DNA of 64,000 nt from Paractinoplanes abujensis (GCF_014204895.1 NZ_JACHMF010000001.1:3038001-3102000), one strand, 5' to 3'. Shown: positions 1 to 9,454, counted from the first letter of the stretch. The notes: generated from the letters alone by a model not told the origin. Translations and numbers: made by a program.

Positions 1-1840
1 CGGCCTCACGAGCAGGAGGCCGGAGCTGACGCCGACTGCGATGCCACGCCCCACCGGAGCGCAGGAATACACCGGATAGTGAATCGCGATGATCGTCGCG
101 TGCCCGGTGCCGAGATCCCACACCCTCACCGTCCGATCGTCGCTACCGGACACCAGCAAGGTCTGGCCGTCGATCTCAATGGTGCACACTGCGTTGACAC
201 CTTTGGTGTGGCCTTCCAGAACCACTTGAACGGTCCCGGTAACCGGATCCCACAAACGCACTGTCCGGTCCTTACTGCCCGAGGCCACCAGAATCCGGCC
301 GGCTATCTCAACTGAGCACACCGCGTTGACACCACCGGTGTGCCCGTTCAGCACCATGTGGAGGCTGCTGGTAGCCGCATCCCACAACCGCACGGTCTCG
401 TCGTCACTGCCAGAGACCAGCAGGGTCCGGCCGTCGACCTGCACTCCGCACACCGCACGCACCATGCGGGTGTGACCTTCGAGCATGGCTTCGACTTGGC
501 CGGCGGCAAGATTCCGCATCCGTACGGTCGCGTCGATGCTGCCGTAGGCCAGCAGAGTCTGGTCGTCGATCTGATACGCGCACACCGCGCGCACCCAGCG
601 GGTGTGGCTTTCCAGCACGAGGACAGCAGTACCAGTACTCGGATCCCACAACCGAACGGTCGCGTCATCACCACCAGAGGCCAGTAAAGTTCGGCCACCG
701 ACCTCGACTGCGCATACCGAACGAACCCAGCCAGTGTGGCCTTGGAGCAAGGTTCCAGCGCTGCCAGTAGTCGGATCCCACAACCGAACCATCGCGTCAT
801 CACCACCGGAGGCCAGTAAAGTTCGGCCGTCGACTTGGACCGCGCAGACCGCTCTTACACGCCCGACGCGCTTCTCGAGCACGACGGCAAGCCGGCCCGC
901 ATCCGGGTCCCACAATCGTACTGTTGCGTCGTCGCTGCCGGAGGCGAGCAGAGCCCGACCACCGACCTCGACCCCACAGACCGCACGCACGTTGTCCGTG
1001 TGGCCCTCGAGCACGATGTCGGCGTTGCCAGTATCCGGGTCCCACAATCGCACCGTTGCGTCGTCACCACCGGAGGCCAGCAAAGTCCGGCCGTCAACCT
1101 GCACCGTGCATACCGCTCTCACACCACCGACGTGCCCGTCCATGACGACCGAGGACCTGTCTGCCCTCAGGTCCCACAACCGCACTGTTGCATCGTCGCT
1201 GCCGGAGGCCAGCAGAGCCCGACCACCGGCCTCAACTCTGCACAGCGCGTTGACCCAGCCGGTATGGCCCTCCACCACTACTGGGGCACCGTCATGACGT
1301 GGGTTCCACAACCGGATCTTTCCATCACCGCCGCCGAACGCAACCAAGGTCAGGCCGTCGACCTCAATGCCGCACAACGCTCGCACACCGTCGGAGCGGC
1401 CCGCTAGCACAAAGTCAGCCCGGCGCGTGCTCAGGTTCCACAACCGGACCTTGCCGTCATCGCCACCTGAAGCGAGCAACGTCACCCCGTCGACTTCGAC
1501 CTCACACACCGCCCGCACACCGGCGAAGTGGCCCGTCAGCACGCCGTCGAGCTGACCTGACATCGGATCCCACAACCGCACCGTGCCATCGATGCCACCC
1601 GACACCAGCAGTACCCGGTCGTGGACCTTCATGTCACAGAGCGACAGTACGACGCCGTTATGTCCGCCGAGTACAGCCTGGACCGCGCCGGTGGCCGGGT
1701 CCCACAACCGCACTGTCCCGTCGCTGTCACCGGAGGCCAACAGGGTCTGTTCACCCACGCGCACCGCGCACGCTGCGTACACCAAACCGGTGTGCCCTTC
1801 CAACGTGGCGTGCTCGATCCGCGGGGTGGTGTGCGCCCAG
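1..1840 (-). repeat. Tandem WD40-blade repeats, ~132 bp units
   Basis: Thirteen units spaced 130-135 bp. The sequence encoding the VRLWD-type strand d lies near 1699, 1566, 1434, 1302, 1170, 1037, 905, 775, 643, 511, 380, 246 and 111. Some neighbours are nearly identical at DNA level, for example the units near 643 and 775 and those near 905 and 1170, which points to recent unit duplication or gene conversion. The blade near 511 has lost its Trp (VRMRN). The segment left of ~110 encodes a diverged blade ending GIAVGVSSGLLLV, so the gene probably ends soon after the edge. Confidence 0.9.
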
Positions 1841-4074
1841 CTCGCACGATAAGGCATATGAGGTTGGGTGATTGTTGCCGTGGACCCCTGCAAAGCCTGG
1901 GTGACGTTGAGCAGGGCAGCCCGTTCGGCCCGCGTCGCCGTCGCCGCCTGAGGAGTCAGCCGTAGCAATTGTGCTCGAGTGCGTGCTTCTGCGCTGGATG
2001 CCTTAGCCGTGCTGGGAATCAACCGGAGCAAATCCGCATTCAGCAGGTACTCGTCATCGGCAAGGAGCTGATCGATCAGGCCGACCCGAGCCGCATGTCC
2101 CGGAAGTGAACGAAGCAAGTAGGAAGGCGCGCGGTCCCACCCCTGGGACCGTCCGAGCTCGGTCATAGCCTGAGTGAACGCAATCTCATCGGACCGGGCA
2201 CCGCGAGCGCCCCGTTCTCTCAGCAGCCCGTCGTTGAGAGCCTGATGGAAGAGCCGGAAGACCGGCTCGTTACCTGCGACCGAACTTTCCACAAGGAAGT
2301 TGGCCGCTGCCGACCGGGCGAATCGGTCAAGACCGGGTTCAGTGACCTGGGCGCCGAGGGCGGTGATCGCCGTTTGCCAAAGCGGGACCGTCCAGCCTGG
2401 GGCTTCGGCGTAGGCCAACGCGGTGAGCAGTTGGGCCGCGGGCACTTCTTCGACCGCCGGAAGCTGAGCGAGGAAGGCGTGTAACGCGTCATCCACGCTC
2501 GGAGTCAATTGCACCGTGGCGGGATCGGCAAGTTGCTTGTCGTACATACCACGTCGGCGTGCCTCCAGCCCGGCTACCAAGAAGTTTCTTCCAGCCAGGT
2601 GAGCGATGCGGTCGGCCACCGCTTCCGCCGCATCGGCATTACCGGGCGCGTCGTACGGGTTGCCTGGCCGCTCGTCGCCGACCATCCGCAATGTGGCTGA
2701 CGCGTACGCCCTCAGATCCGCCAGCTCGAAGAATTCGGCGTCGTCCAGATCGACGAATTTTGCGACGCCCTCGAGCCGGTCGAGGAGATTCCCGTAACTG
2801 TCGTGCCGACGGGTGCCGACCACCACTTGTACGCCGAGCGAGGCGCACGTCTGCACCAGCGGTAGCACTACTTTGCCGAGGATGAGCCGCGCCTCGTCAG
2901 CCGTATCTGCCTCGTCGAGAGCGTCAATGATGACGTTGAACCGGCTGGACGACAACTCCAGCCGGTCGGCGATCGCTTCAACTAAGTCCTCCGGCCGGTC
3001 CGGCAGTGCTGCCGAGGCCGCCGTGGCAATCTCGACGGCGACTTCTAATGCAGTTTTCCCTTTGGCATGCACAGCACACGCCACCGACCCGAGCGAGGCC
3101 CGCACCTCCATGTCATCGGCCGGCAACCCCGCTGTCAAAGCCCGGTCAGCGGTCGTCACGACGCGGCCGAGCACCGCGGATTTGCCCACTCCGGGTGAAC
3201 CGGTCACCACGAGAACTCGTCGGTCGGGCTGTTCCCGGTCCAGCCAGCCTTTGATGACTCGCAAGGCGGCCACCCGCCCGCGGAACCGGTAGCCGCGTTC
3301 GGCAGCACTTGTCACGCCCCGGGCCCGAGACCCGAAGTGCCGGGCCGCCTCCAGATCTTCGGCAAGTTGCCAGCCCCAGGAGGCCAACGCCACTGCACCG
3401 GCGTCGACTGCCTGCCAGTCCACCAGCACCCGTAACTTTTCCATGGGCAGGAAGACGTCCGCCTGGGCCAGCGTCAAAGCCTGGGCATCACCCGGCCGTA
3501 CCTTGCTCGAACTGCTACGCGCCTGCCCGACAATCCCGACCACAGCGCCGCCGTACTGCGGCACCCATAGACCTCCACCGGAGAACCCTTGCTCAACCGG
3601 ATAGGGCGAATCCGTGTCCAAACGCACCCAGCCATGCGCAAGAGCTGCGCCGATCTCACCTTCCGCCTCGTTGCCGTTTAGGCGGCTGCTGGCCGGGAAC
3701 CCGAACGCCCACCACCGTAGGCCTTTCAAGTCCTTGGGCGCGGGCGCCCGCAACCGAGCCGGTTCCACTTCGGTGGGCAGATCCTCGTCGAAGTGCAACA
3801 CCGCAACGTCGGCGATCTGGGGGTCGTCCCGGTCGTACTCGACTCGCGTCACCGGACGGCGGACTTTCCACAAAGAGGTCTTCGGAAACGACACCCAAAT
3901 CGCGGTCCGCAACACCCCGCCCTCGGCCAGCACTACATGCGCGCAGGTCAACGCTCGGCGCTCATCCATCGCTACCGCAGTGCCCAGCGGTGCAAACCCG
4001 GCCGCGCCGTCACGCTCCAAGTCATGAACCGCCAAGGTCCACGAATCAGACTCCGGAGCGGCCGACCCGCTCAC
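1..4074 (-). CDS. Trypsin-like protease / STAND NTPase / WD40 protein (predicted conflict-system protein), 3' end outside window
   Basis: Open frame from a GTG at 4074 to the window edge, 1358 codons with no stop. The GTG overlaps the stop of the upstream Trypco1 gene (GTGA). The N-terminal ~230 residues are a trypsin-like domain with a plausible triad: His46 (TCAHVV), Asp89 (IADVAVL) and Ser165 (GFSGGGLW). A P-loop NTPase follows, with Walker A GSPGVGKS around residues 291-299 and Walker B VIIDALDEAD around 378-387, then a helical STAND-type region. From about residue 748 come WD repeats of ~44 residues: 13 clear blades and a diverged 14th running off the edge, which would suit two seven-bladed propellers. 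Known: such proteins are predicted NTP-dependent immune or self-destruct sensors, with the propeller as receptor and the protease as effector. Four TTA codons and many A/T-ending codons contrast with neighbouring genes and suggest acquisition by transfer. The target is unknown. Confidence 0.9.
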   Translation of the reverse strand, partial: MSGSAAPESDSWTLAVHDLERDGAAGFAPLGTAVAMDERRALTCAHVVLAEGGVLRTAIWVSFPKTSLWKVRRPVTRVEYDRDDPQIADVAVLHFDEDLPTEVEPARLRAPAPKDLKGLRWWAFGFPASSRLNGNEAEGEIGAALAHGWVRLDTDSPYPVEQGFSGGGLWVPQYGGAVVGIVGQARSSSSKVRPGDAQALTLAQADVFLPMEKLRVLVDWQAVDAGAVALASWGWQLAEDLEAARHFGSRARGVTSAAERGYRFRGRVAALRVIKGWLDREQPDRRVLVVTGSPGVGKSAVLGRVVTTADRALTAGLPADDMEVRASLGSVACAVHAKGKTALEVAVEIATAASAALPDRPEDLVEAIADRLELSSSRFNVIIDALDEADTADEARLILGKVVLPLVQTCASLGVQVVVGTRRHDSYGNLLDRLEGVAKFVDLDDAEFFELADLRAYASATLRMVGDERPGNPYDAPGNADAAEAVADRIAHLAGRNFLVAGLEARRRGMYDKQLADPATVQLTPSVDDALHAFLAQLPAVEEVPAAQLLTALAYAEAPGWTVPLWQTAITALGAQVTEPGLDRFARSAAANFLVESSVAGNEPVFRLFHQALNDGLLRERGARGARSDEIAFTQAMTELGRSQGWDRAPSYLLRSLPGHAARVGLIDQLLADDEYLLNADLLRLIPSTAKASSAEARTRAQLLRLTPQAATATRAERAALLNVTQALQGSTATITQPHMPYRASWAHTTPRIEHATLEGHTGLVYAACAVRVGEQTLLASGDSDGTVRLWDPATGAVQAVLGGHNGVVLSLCDMKVHDRVLLVSGGIDGTVRLWDPMSGQLDGVLTGHFAGVRAVCEVEVDGVTLLASGGDDGKVRLWNLSTRRADFVLAGRSDGVRALCGIEVDGLTLVAFGGGDGKIRLWNPRHDGAPVVVEGHTGWVNALCRVEAGGRALLASGSDDATVRLWDLRADRSSVVMDGHVGGVRAVCTVQVDGRTLLASGGDDATVRLWDPDTGNADIVLEGHTDNVRAVCGVEVGGRALLASGSDDATVRLWDPDAGRLAVVLEKRVGRVRAVCAVQVDGRTLLASGGDDAMVRLWDPTTGSAGTLLQGHTGWVRSVCAVEVGGRTLLASGGDDATVRLWDPSTGTAVLVLESHTRWVRAVCAYQIDDQTLLAYGSIDATVRMRNLAAGQVEAMLEGHTRMVRAVCGVQVDGRTLLVSGSDDETVRLWDAATSSLHMVLNGHTGGVNAVCSVEIAGRILVASGSKDRTVRLWDPVTGTVQVVLEGHTKGVNAVCTIEIDGQTLLVSGSDDRTVRVWDLGTGHATIIAIHYPVYSCAPVGRGIAVGVSSGLLLVRP

Positions 4075-4391
4075 GATGAGGTAGCCGCACCACGGTCAGA
4101 GCCCGGTTGCCATTTCAAGGTGACTTCAAAATTCCCTTCGGTGGCCGCCTTGGCCACCATCCAGTTCATCGTGCCGCTCACCTTGATCCCGAACTTCACC
4201 TCTACCTCGCGCGGTCCATGCGCCTTCACCCGGTCGAGCACTTCGCGGGCGGCCTCGATTGCCGGGCCGATCGCCTCACGGACCTTACCCACCACCCGCT
4301 CGGTCGATGCCTGCTCGAATCCATCCGGCGGCTCCACCTCGAAGAACACGACCGTGCCGTCATCTACCGTGTACTGCACCACGTGCGACAT
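4071..4391 (-). CDS. Trypco1 (CU044_2847) family protein
   Basis: A 106-residue protein. The start is the ATG at 4391 (MSHVVQYTVDDG), because a GAGGGGG ribosome site lies just upstream; the preceding in-frame TTG is less likely. The sequence has an N-terminal beta strand pair (VVFFEVE) and a central helix (VREAIGPAIEAAREVLDRV). It ends with the family signature VEVKFGIKVSG...VAKAATEGNFEVTLKW. Known: Trypco1 domains are encoded beside trypsin-like effectors in predicted bacterial conflict systems. Here the gene is translationally coupled to such a protease/NTPase gene, so the two almost certainly act together, perhaps with this one as adaptor or signal partner. Its biochemical role is not known. 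Confidence 0.88.
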   Translation of the reverse strand: MSHVVQYTVDDGTVVFFEVEPPDGFEQASTERVVGKVREAIGPAIEAAREVLDRVKAHGPREVEVKFGIKVSGTMNWMVAKAATEGNFEVTLKWQPGSDRGAATSS

Positions 4392-4906
4392 CAAGGCCCC
4401 CTCAGCAAGAGACTCACATGATAGCCACGATCAGTGACGTCCACCTCACGGCTGTCCACGATGGCGGCACTTTGCGGATCGCGTCATCAAGTCAGCGTTC
4501 CCTCGCGACTTGCGCCCGGCACAGTCCAAATCTGGCATAGCGCTGGTAAGCGCGGAGGATGAGAAGAAGTCATGAGCCAAGGGGTCGAAGCGTGCATAAG
4601 GCTCGGCTCATACGCCCGCACGGGGACGGGCGCCGCCACACTGCTGTTCGATCAACAGCGCACTGGCCGGAAAGCCGGCCAGTCATACCGCAGCAGGCTC
4701 AAGAAAGCGTGAGGACCGGCCGAGAAGGAGCGACCCGGCTGGGGACATACGGTGATGGGGGGACACCTGGCGGACAACACGAGCCGCGCCTCCTGGCCCG
4801 CAGCCTGACGCATGGCGGCGTGGACCACCCGCCCGTTCTCAACACGGTCCGTAGTGACAGCAGTCTGCGCGACCGCGATCCGAACCCTCCCCGTCAAGCC
4901 GGCGGT
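4392..4906. other. Intergenic region, no gene seen
   Basis: About 515 bp between two minus-strand genes. It must hold the 3' end of the EF-hand transcript and the promoter of the Trypco1 operon. No frame has convincing codon bias. I see no clear -35/-10 pair on the minus strand, and one notable hairpin at 4662-4683. Confidence 0.6.
4662..4683. terminator. Perfect 9-bp hairpin (possible terminator or operator)
   Basis: ACTGGCCGG, loop AAAG, CCGGCCAGT. It lies downstream of the minus-strand EF-hand gene, so it could help terminate that transcript. There is no T-run on either side, so a protein-binding site is equally possible. Confidence 0.4.
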
Positions 4907-5449
4907 CTAGCGTTCGATGTGGCCGAAGAAGAGGCTGGCCGGTGAGTCGAGCTCGGGTGAGGTGAAGAAGTCGCCGATGGCGCCGATGAATTCGGTCCGG
5001 CTGATGCGGCCGTCGTCGTCGGTGTCCAGTTCCAGGAAGACGTTGAGGGCTTCGAGGTCCGACACGCCCCACGCCTCCAGGAAGACCTTGTACTCCGGCT
5101 TGCTGATGGCGTCGTCCGCGTCGGTGTCCATCACGTCGAAGATGGCCTGCGGGACCGTCTCGGCGATGGTGGACCGGCTGCTGTCGGCCTGGTTGGCTGC
5201 GACGAACTGTTCCGCCGACAGCCGTTCGGCGCCGTTCGCGTGCTGCCGCAGCTCCGACCAGTATTTCTGGTAGGCGGCGCGCAGCGCATGCGCCCGGCGA
5301 TCCTCCGCCTCGATGCCGTATCCGTCCAGGTAGCGACTGATCAGGCGTTCGTAGTCGCTCCAGTCGACGAATCCGTCGCCGTCGGTGTCGCTCGCCCCGA
5401 ACAGGTGCCCCAGCTTCACGGCGATCGGATTCTCCGCGCCATCGGTCAT
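4907..5449 (-). CDS. EF-hand calcium-binding protein (calerythrin-like)
   Basis: A 180-residue soluble protein with no signal peptide. Canonical EF-hand loops are DTDGDGFVDWSD near residues 21-32, DTDADDAISKPE near 111-122 and DTDDDGRISRTE near 144-155. A degenerate second hand fills the middle, the usual four-hand calerythrin layout of actinomycetes. Each good loop has acidic residues at positions 1, 3 and 5 and a Glu or Asp at position 12. Likely role: cytoplasmic Ca2+ buffer or sensor; Streptomyces Cab proteins of this type affect development. It stands alone between a long intergenic region and a divergent membrane-protein gene. Confidence 0.88.
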   Translation of the reverse strand: MTDGAENPIAVKLGHLFGASDTDGDGFVDWSDYERLISRYLDGYGIEAEDRRAHALRAAYQKYWSELRQHANGAERLSAEQFVAANQADSSRSTIAETVPQAIFDVMDTDADDAISKPEYKVFLEAWGVSDLEALNVFLELDTDDDGRISRTEFIGAIGDFFTSPELDSPASLFFGHIER

Positions 5450-5550
5450 GTGCCCCGGCCCCCCGCATGCAGTGATTTGTCAGAAACCTACCCCAGATTT
5501 CGACAAGCTGAACGGCCGGTGTGCTCGCCGTGGGCTGCTACTAAGGTCAT

Positions 5551-6216
5551 GTGGTCATGGAGCGCACCGATCTCGTCGTCCCGGCCGGACGGGTGCCCGG
5601 CCTGGTGATCCCGCCGCTGGCCGTCACCACCGGCGCCGCCGAGCCGGATTGGGTCGATGCTCCGGTGGGCCGTTGGGGGTTCCGCCGCCGGCCCGCGCTC
5701 CGGCTGCCGATGGACCCGGCAGCCGCCCGGGACGTACGGCGGTGGCTGCGATACGCGCCGTGGACGCCGCTGCCGATCCTCGCCGTCCTGGCCGACTGGG
5801 CGGTGAGCGGCTTCGCCGACCTGCCCGGGGGTCCGTACCACCCGCTGCTGGTCAGCGTGGCCGCCGTCGCGGTCCTGTCGCTGATGCGGGGCCGCGGGCT
5901 GCCCGATCAGACGCCGGACCGCTCGCACACGGGCGATCTGCGCATCCCGCGCGTGCCCGTGACGGTCGCGGCGGAGTGGGTGGCGGCCAACCCCGGCGTG
6001 CACACCTCCGCGGCGCCGGCTCCCCGCCCGCGCAGCCGGCGGTTCTATGCGAGCTGGGCGGTGGGCCTGCTCGCGGCGGCGTTCACCCTGGGCGCGGTGC
6101 TGGCCGCCGACGGCCGCGAGAACCCGGCCCAGCTGTGGCAGCTCAGCGTCGCGCTGTTCGTCATCGGCCTGGTCATGGCCTACAAGACGCAGCCCCCGTC
6201 CACCGAACCGGCCTGA
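5551..6216 (+). CDS. Hypothetical membrane protein, four predicted TM segments
   Basis: 221 residues from GTG 5551; an ATG six bases later is an alternative, with AAGG at 5542-5545 fitting the GTG better. There is a cytoplasmic-looking N-terminal ~75 residues. Two hydrophobic segments follow near residues 72-92 and 97-112, then a Pro/Arg-rich linker, then two more near 163-183 and 195-211. I do not recognise a family. It is followed closely by the diguanylate cyclase/phosphodiesterase gene and may be cotranscribed with it. Confidence 0.65.
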   Translation: MVMERTDLVVPAGRVPGLVIPPLAVTTGAAEPDWVDAPVGRWGFRRRPALRLPMDPAAARDVRRWLRYAPWTPLPILAVLADWAVSGFADLPGGPYHPLLVSVAAVAVLSLMRGRGLPDQTPDRSHTGDLRIPRVPVTVAAEWVAANPGVHTSAAPAPRPRSRRFYASWAVGLLAAAFTLGAVLAADGRENPAQLWQLSVALFVIGLVMAYKTQPPSTEPA

Positions 6217-6274
6217 GACGGCGGAAACCGCTCGGCGGCTCAGATGGTTACCGGTGCGGTCGAAGAGATCAGTG

Positions 6275-8548
6275 ATGCTGACCTGGGTCCGGACCGGGCG
6301 GGCGAGCGCGGTGTGCGTGCTCGTCTGCGCTGTCCTGCTGGCAGTGCAGCAGGTGTGGTATTTCGGCGGATGGGGCAGTCCGGAGACCCGTACGCTGGTC
6401 ACCGACGCCACATATGTGCCGCTCGCGCTCGCGTTCACGGTGCTGGCCGTCCGGGTGGCGGTCTCGAAACGGCAGGAGCCGCGCACCCGGCGGGCCTGGC
6501 GGGTGATCGCCGTCGCGTTCGTCTGTCAGCTGGCCGCGCACGGCTCCTGGTTCGTGCAGTCCCATTTCCTGGAGACGACGGCCTACCCGTCGGCCGCCGA
6601 CTACTGTTTCCTGCTGTTCTCCCCGTTCATGTTCGCCGGGCTGCTGATGCTGCCGGGCCAGCACCGGCGCCGCCGGGACCGGCAGAAACTGGCCCTGGAC
6701 GCGCTGATCGTGGGCGCGGGCGGGTTCATCGCCATCTGGTATCTGCTGCTCGGCCCGATCCTCAACGCGTCCGGCCTGACCGCGTGGCAGCGGACCTTCA
6801 CGGCGGCCCTGCCGATCGGTGACCTGCTGCTCGTGCTGGCCATGTCGACCGCCATGCTGCGGCGGCACCAGCCGGAGGTGCCGGCCCCGATCCGTCTGCT
6901 GGCCGCCTCGATCGCGCTGACCGTGAGCGCCGACGTGTCGTACAGCTGGCTCCAGCTCAACGGCGGGTTCACCGGCGGCTCCTGGCCGGACCTGCTGTGG
7001 CTGGACGGCTGCTTCCTGCTGGTGCTGGCGGCCGACCAGCAATATCGGCGCCCGCGGCACGCCACCTCGAGGCGGCGCGACCGTAACGCGGTCTTCCTTC
7101 TTCCGTACGCGGCCAGCATCGCGGCCTACGTCCTGCTCGCCGTCCAGTCGTCGCACCTGCCGATCAACCCGTACGGCGGGATGATCTTCGGCGCGGCCGT
7201 CCTGACACTGCTGGTGATGGCCCGGCAGTCGCACGCGCTGCGGGACAACCGCGAGATGGCGGTCACCGACGGGCTCACCGGCCTGGCCAACCGCATCCTG
7301 GTCACCGAACGCCTCGACCTGCTGGCCGGTCAGCCGATCCGGTCCGGCCGGCAGAGTGCGGTGCTGCTCATCGACCTGGACCGGTTCAAGCCCATCAACG
7401 ACACCTTCGGTCACGAGGCGGGCGACGCCGTGCTGGTCGCCACGGCCGACGCCATGCGCCGGGTGATCCGCGACGGCGACCTGGCCGGACGGCTCGGCGG
7501 CGACGAGTTCGCCGTGCTGCTGCTGAACCTGCCGACCCGGCAGGCCGCGGGTTCGATCGCCGCCCGGCTCCTCGAGGAACTGCGCATGCCGGTCGTCTTC
7601 GGTGAGCACGTGCTCATGGTGGAGGCCAGCATCGGCGTGGCGGTCCGCGACGACCCCGACGCCTCCGGCGAGACCTTGTTGCAGCAGGCCGACACCGCCC
7701 TGTACGCGGCGAAGCGCGCCGGGCGCGGCCGGTTCGAGTTCTACTCCGACGTGATGGACACCAAGGCCCGCGAGGCCGAGCTGCGGCGCGCCGTCGCCGG
7801 GGACGAACTGGTCGTGTTCTTCCAGCCCGCGGTCACGCTGGCCACCGGCGCGGTGCGCGGCGTCGAGGCCCTGGTGCGCTGGAACCATCCCGTACGGGGC
7901 CTGCTCGGACCCGGTGAGTTCATCGAGCTGGCCGAGGAGACGGGGGCGGTCGTGCCGCTGGGGGCGTGGGTGCTGCGCGCGGCGTGCCGGGAAGCGGCCG
8001 GGTGGCGTACGGGAATCCCGGGTTCGGACGCCCTGCGGCTGGCCGTGAACCTGTCGCCCAAGCAGGTCGCGCAGGCCGACCTGGTCACGACCGTCGAGAC
8101 CATCCTGGCCGAGACCGGTTTCCCGCCCGACCGGCTCACCCTGGAGATCACCGAGAGCGTGATCCTGCAGCCCGACCCGCTCACCATCGGCCGCCTGGAG
8201 GCCCTGCGCGACCTGGGCATCCAGCTGGCGGTGGACGATTTCGGCACCGGCTACTCGGCCCTGAGCTACCTGCGCCGCCTCCCGGTCACCGTGCTCAAGA
8301 TCGACCGCTCGTTCGTCACCGGCATCGCCGACGACCCGGAGGCCCGCTCGGTGTGCGAGGCCGTGGTGCACCTGGGCGAGGCCTTCAAGATGACCGTGGT
8401 GGCCGAGGGCATCGAAACGGCCGAGCAGGCTACCGCCCTGATCGACATGGGCTGCGGCATCGGCCAGGGCTTCTTCTTCCACCGCCCCCTCCCCCCAGCC
8501 GACGCGACGGCCCTCATCCGCGACCAGTTCGCGTCCCGCCTGCCTTGA
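6275..8548 (+). CDS. Membrane-bound GGDEF-EAL cyclic di-GMP protein
   Basis: 757 residues from ATG 6275 (an in-frame GTG lies immediately before). The N-terminal ~310 residues form eight or so hydrophobic segments, an integral-membrane sensor module. The GGDEF domain follows with an intact catalytic signature (RLGGDEFAVLL near residue 408). The EAL domain has VEALVRWNHP near residue 530, the metal-binding loop DDFGTGYSALSYL and the downstream EGIE motif. Both active sites look intact, so the protein could make and degrade c-di-GMP depending on the membrane input. This architecture is common in Streptomyces and Actinoplanes (RmdA/RmdB-like), where it affects development. The ligand is unknown. 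Confidence 0.93.
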   Translation: MLTWVRTGRASAVCVLVCAVLLAVQQVWYFGGWGSPETRTLVTDATYVPLALAFTVLAVRVAVSKRQEPRTRRAWRVIAVAFVCQLAAHGSWFVQSHFLETTAYPSAADYCFLLFSPFMFAGLLMLPGQHRRRRDRQKLALDALIVGAGGFIAIWYLLLGPILNASGLTAWQRTFTAALPIGDLLLVLAMSTAMLRRHQPEVPAPIRLLAASIALTVSADVSYSWLQLNGGFTGGSWPDLLWLDGCFLLVLAADQQYRRPRHATSRRRDRNAVFLLPYAASIAAYVLLAVQSSHLPINPYGGMIFGAAVLTLLVMARQSHALRDNREMAVTDGLTGLANRILVTERLDLLAGQPIRSGRQSAVLLIDLDRFKPINDTFGHEAGDAVLVATADAMRRVIRDGDLAGRLGGDEFAVLLLNLPTRQAAGSIAARLLEELRMPVVFGEHVLMVEASIGVAVRDDPDASGETLLQQADTALYAAKRAGRGRFEFYSDVMDTKAREAELRRAVAGDELVVFFQPAVTLATGAVRGVEALVRWNHPVRGLLGPGEFIELAEETGAVVPLGAWVLRAACREAAGWRTGIPGSDALRLAVNLSPKQVAQADLVTTVETILAETGFPPDRLTLEITESVILQPDPLTIGRLEALRDLGIQLAVDDFGTGYSALSYLRRLPVTVLKIDRSFVTGIADDPEARSVCEAVVHLGEAFKMTVVAEGIETAEQATALIDMGCGIGQGFFFHRPLPPADATALIRDQFASRLP

Positions 8549-8603
8549 GCCGATCCGGGGCCCGCCCGCGACACCCATCGTCGTGGGGTGCATCCTTTGG
8601 GTC

Positions 8604-9450
8604 GTGATCGATGACGTCTCGGAGATCGAGCCCGGGGCCGGGGTGGGGCCGGCGCGGTTCGGGACGGCGCGGGCAGCGCTGCGGGAGCGGTTCGGGGCGT
8701 TCCAAGCCTTCCGCCGGGGTTACGCGTCGGACCTGACCGACCAGTACGAGGCCGGCCTGTTGATGCTCACGTGCTCCGACGATCAAGGTCTGTACCTGGT
8801 CGAGGTGGCCGACCCCGTGGACGGTGAGCTTCCACGGCGTACGGCTCGGCGGCGACGCGGCGGACGTGGCCGCGAACTTGCGGGGCGTCGGCGTCGAGCT
8901 CGTGGAGGACGACGAGGGCGGCTGGACTCTGGGCGACGGGACGATCGCGGTGGCCGTGGAGGAGGGCGAGGTGTACGGCGTCGCGGTCACGGCCCCTGAG
9001 CGCATCGGCGGCGAGCTTCTGCCGGTCGCGGGCGGGGCGACGGGTGAGCCGGTGATGTCGCACGTCGTCGAGCCCGGCCGCGGCATCGGGGTGGTGGCTC
9101 TGGGCGAGACCCGGGCGGCCGTACGGGCTCGTCTGCACGACGCCCTGACCTGGACGACCGGGCCGGACGCGGCCGAGGACACCTTTTTCGACGACGGGCT
9201 GGTCGTGCGGTACACGGCAGGCGACCGGGTCGAGCGGATCCACATCGTCCGGGCCGACCACGTCGGCTACGCGGGCGTCACCGTGCTGCCGGGCGAGTTC
9301 GACGCCGTACGGGAACGTCTGGTGGCGGCCGGGCACGAGGTCGCGGAGCGGGAACTGGCCGTGGAGCTCAAGGGTGCCGGCGTCCAGTTGTGGCTGGCCA
9401 ACACGCAGACCACACACCGGTTGCCGGTCAGCGAGGTGGTGATCGGCTGA
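8604..9450 (+). pseudogene. Two-repeat hypothetical protein broken by a one-base frameshift
   Basis: The first part reads from GTG 8604 (VIDDVSEIEPGAGVGPARFG) to about 8822; the second continues one frame over from GTG 8824 to the stop at 9448-9450. Removing one G in the GGACGG run near 8821 would join ...VADPVD to VSFHGVRLGG and give a 281-residue protein. The two halves share a motif (EPGAGVGPARFGTARAALR / EPGRGIGVVALGETRAAVR), so the intact protein has an internal duplication. I do not recognise the function. The break may be real or a sequencing error; codon bias on both sides is still that of a functional gene. Confidence 0.7.
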
Positions 9451-9454
9451 GGGA

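Noticed and set aside
340..1965. Several open frames of 100-230 codons on the plus strand at the left end
   Set aside because: They are antisense images of the WD repeats; their internal repeats follow the 132-bp period of the real minus-strand gene.
4559..4945. 128-codon plus-strand ORF in the 515-bp gap
   Set aside because: No codon bias or similarity to any family, and it runs into the end of the EF-hand gene.
6269..8593. 774-codon minus-strand ORF
   Set aside because: Antisense to the GGDEF-EAL gene; Gly/Gln/His-rich with no domain.
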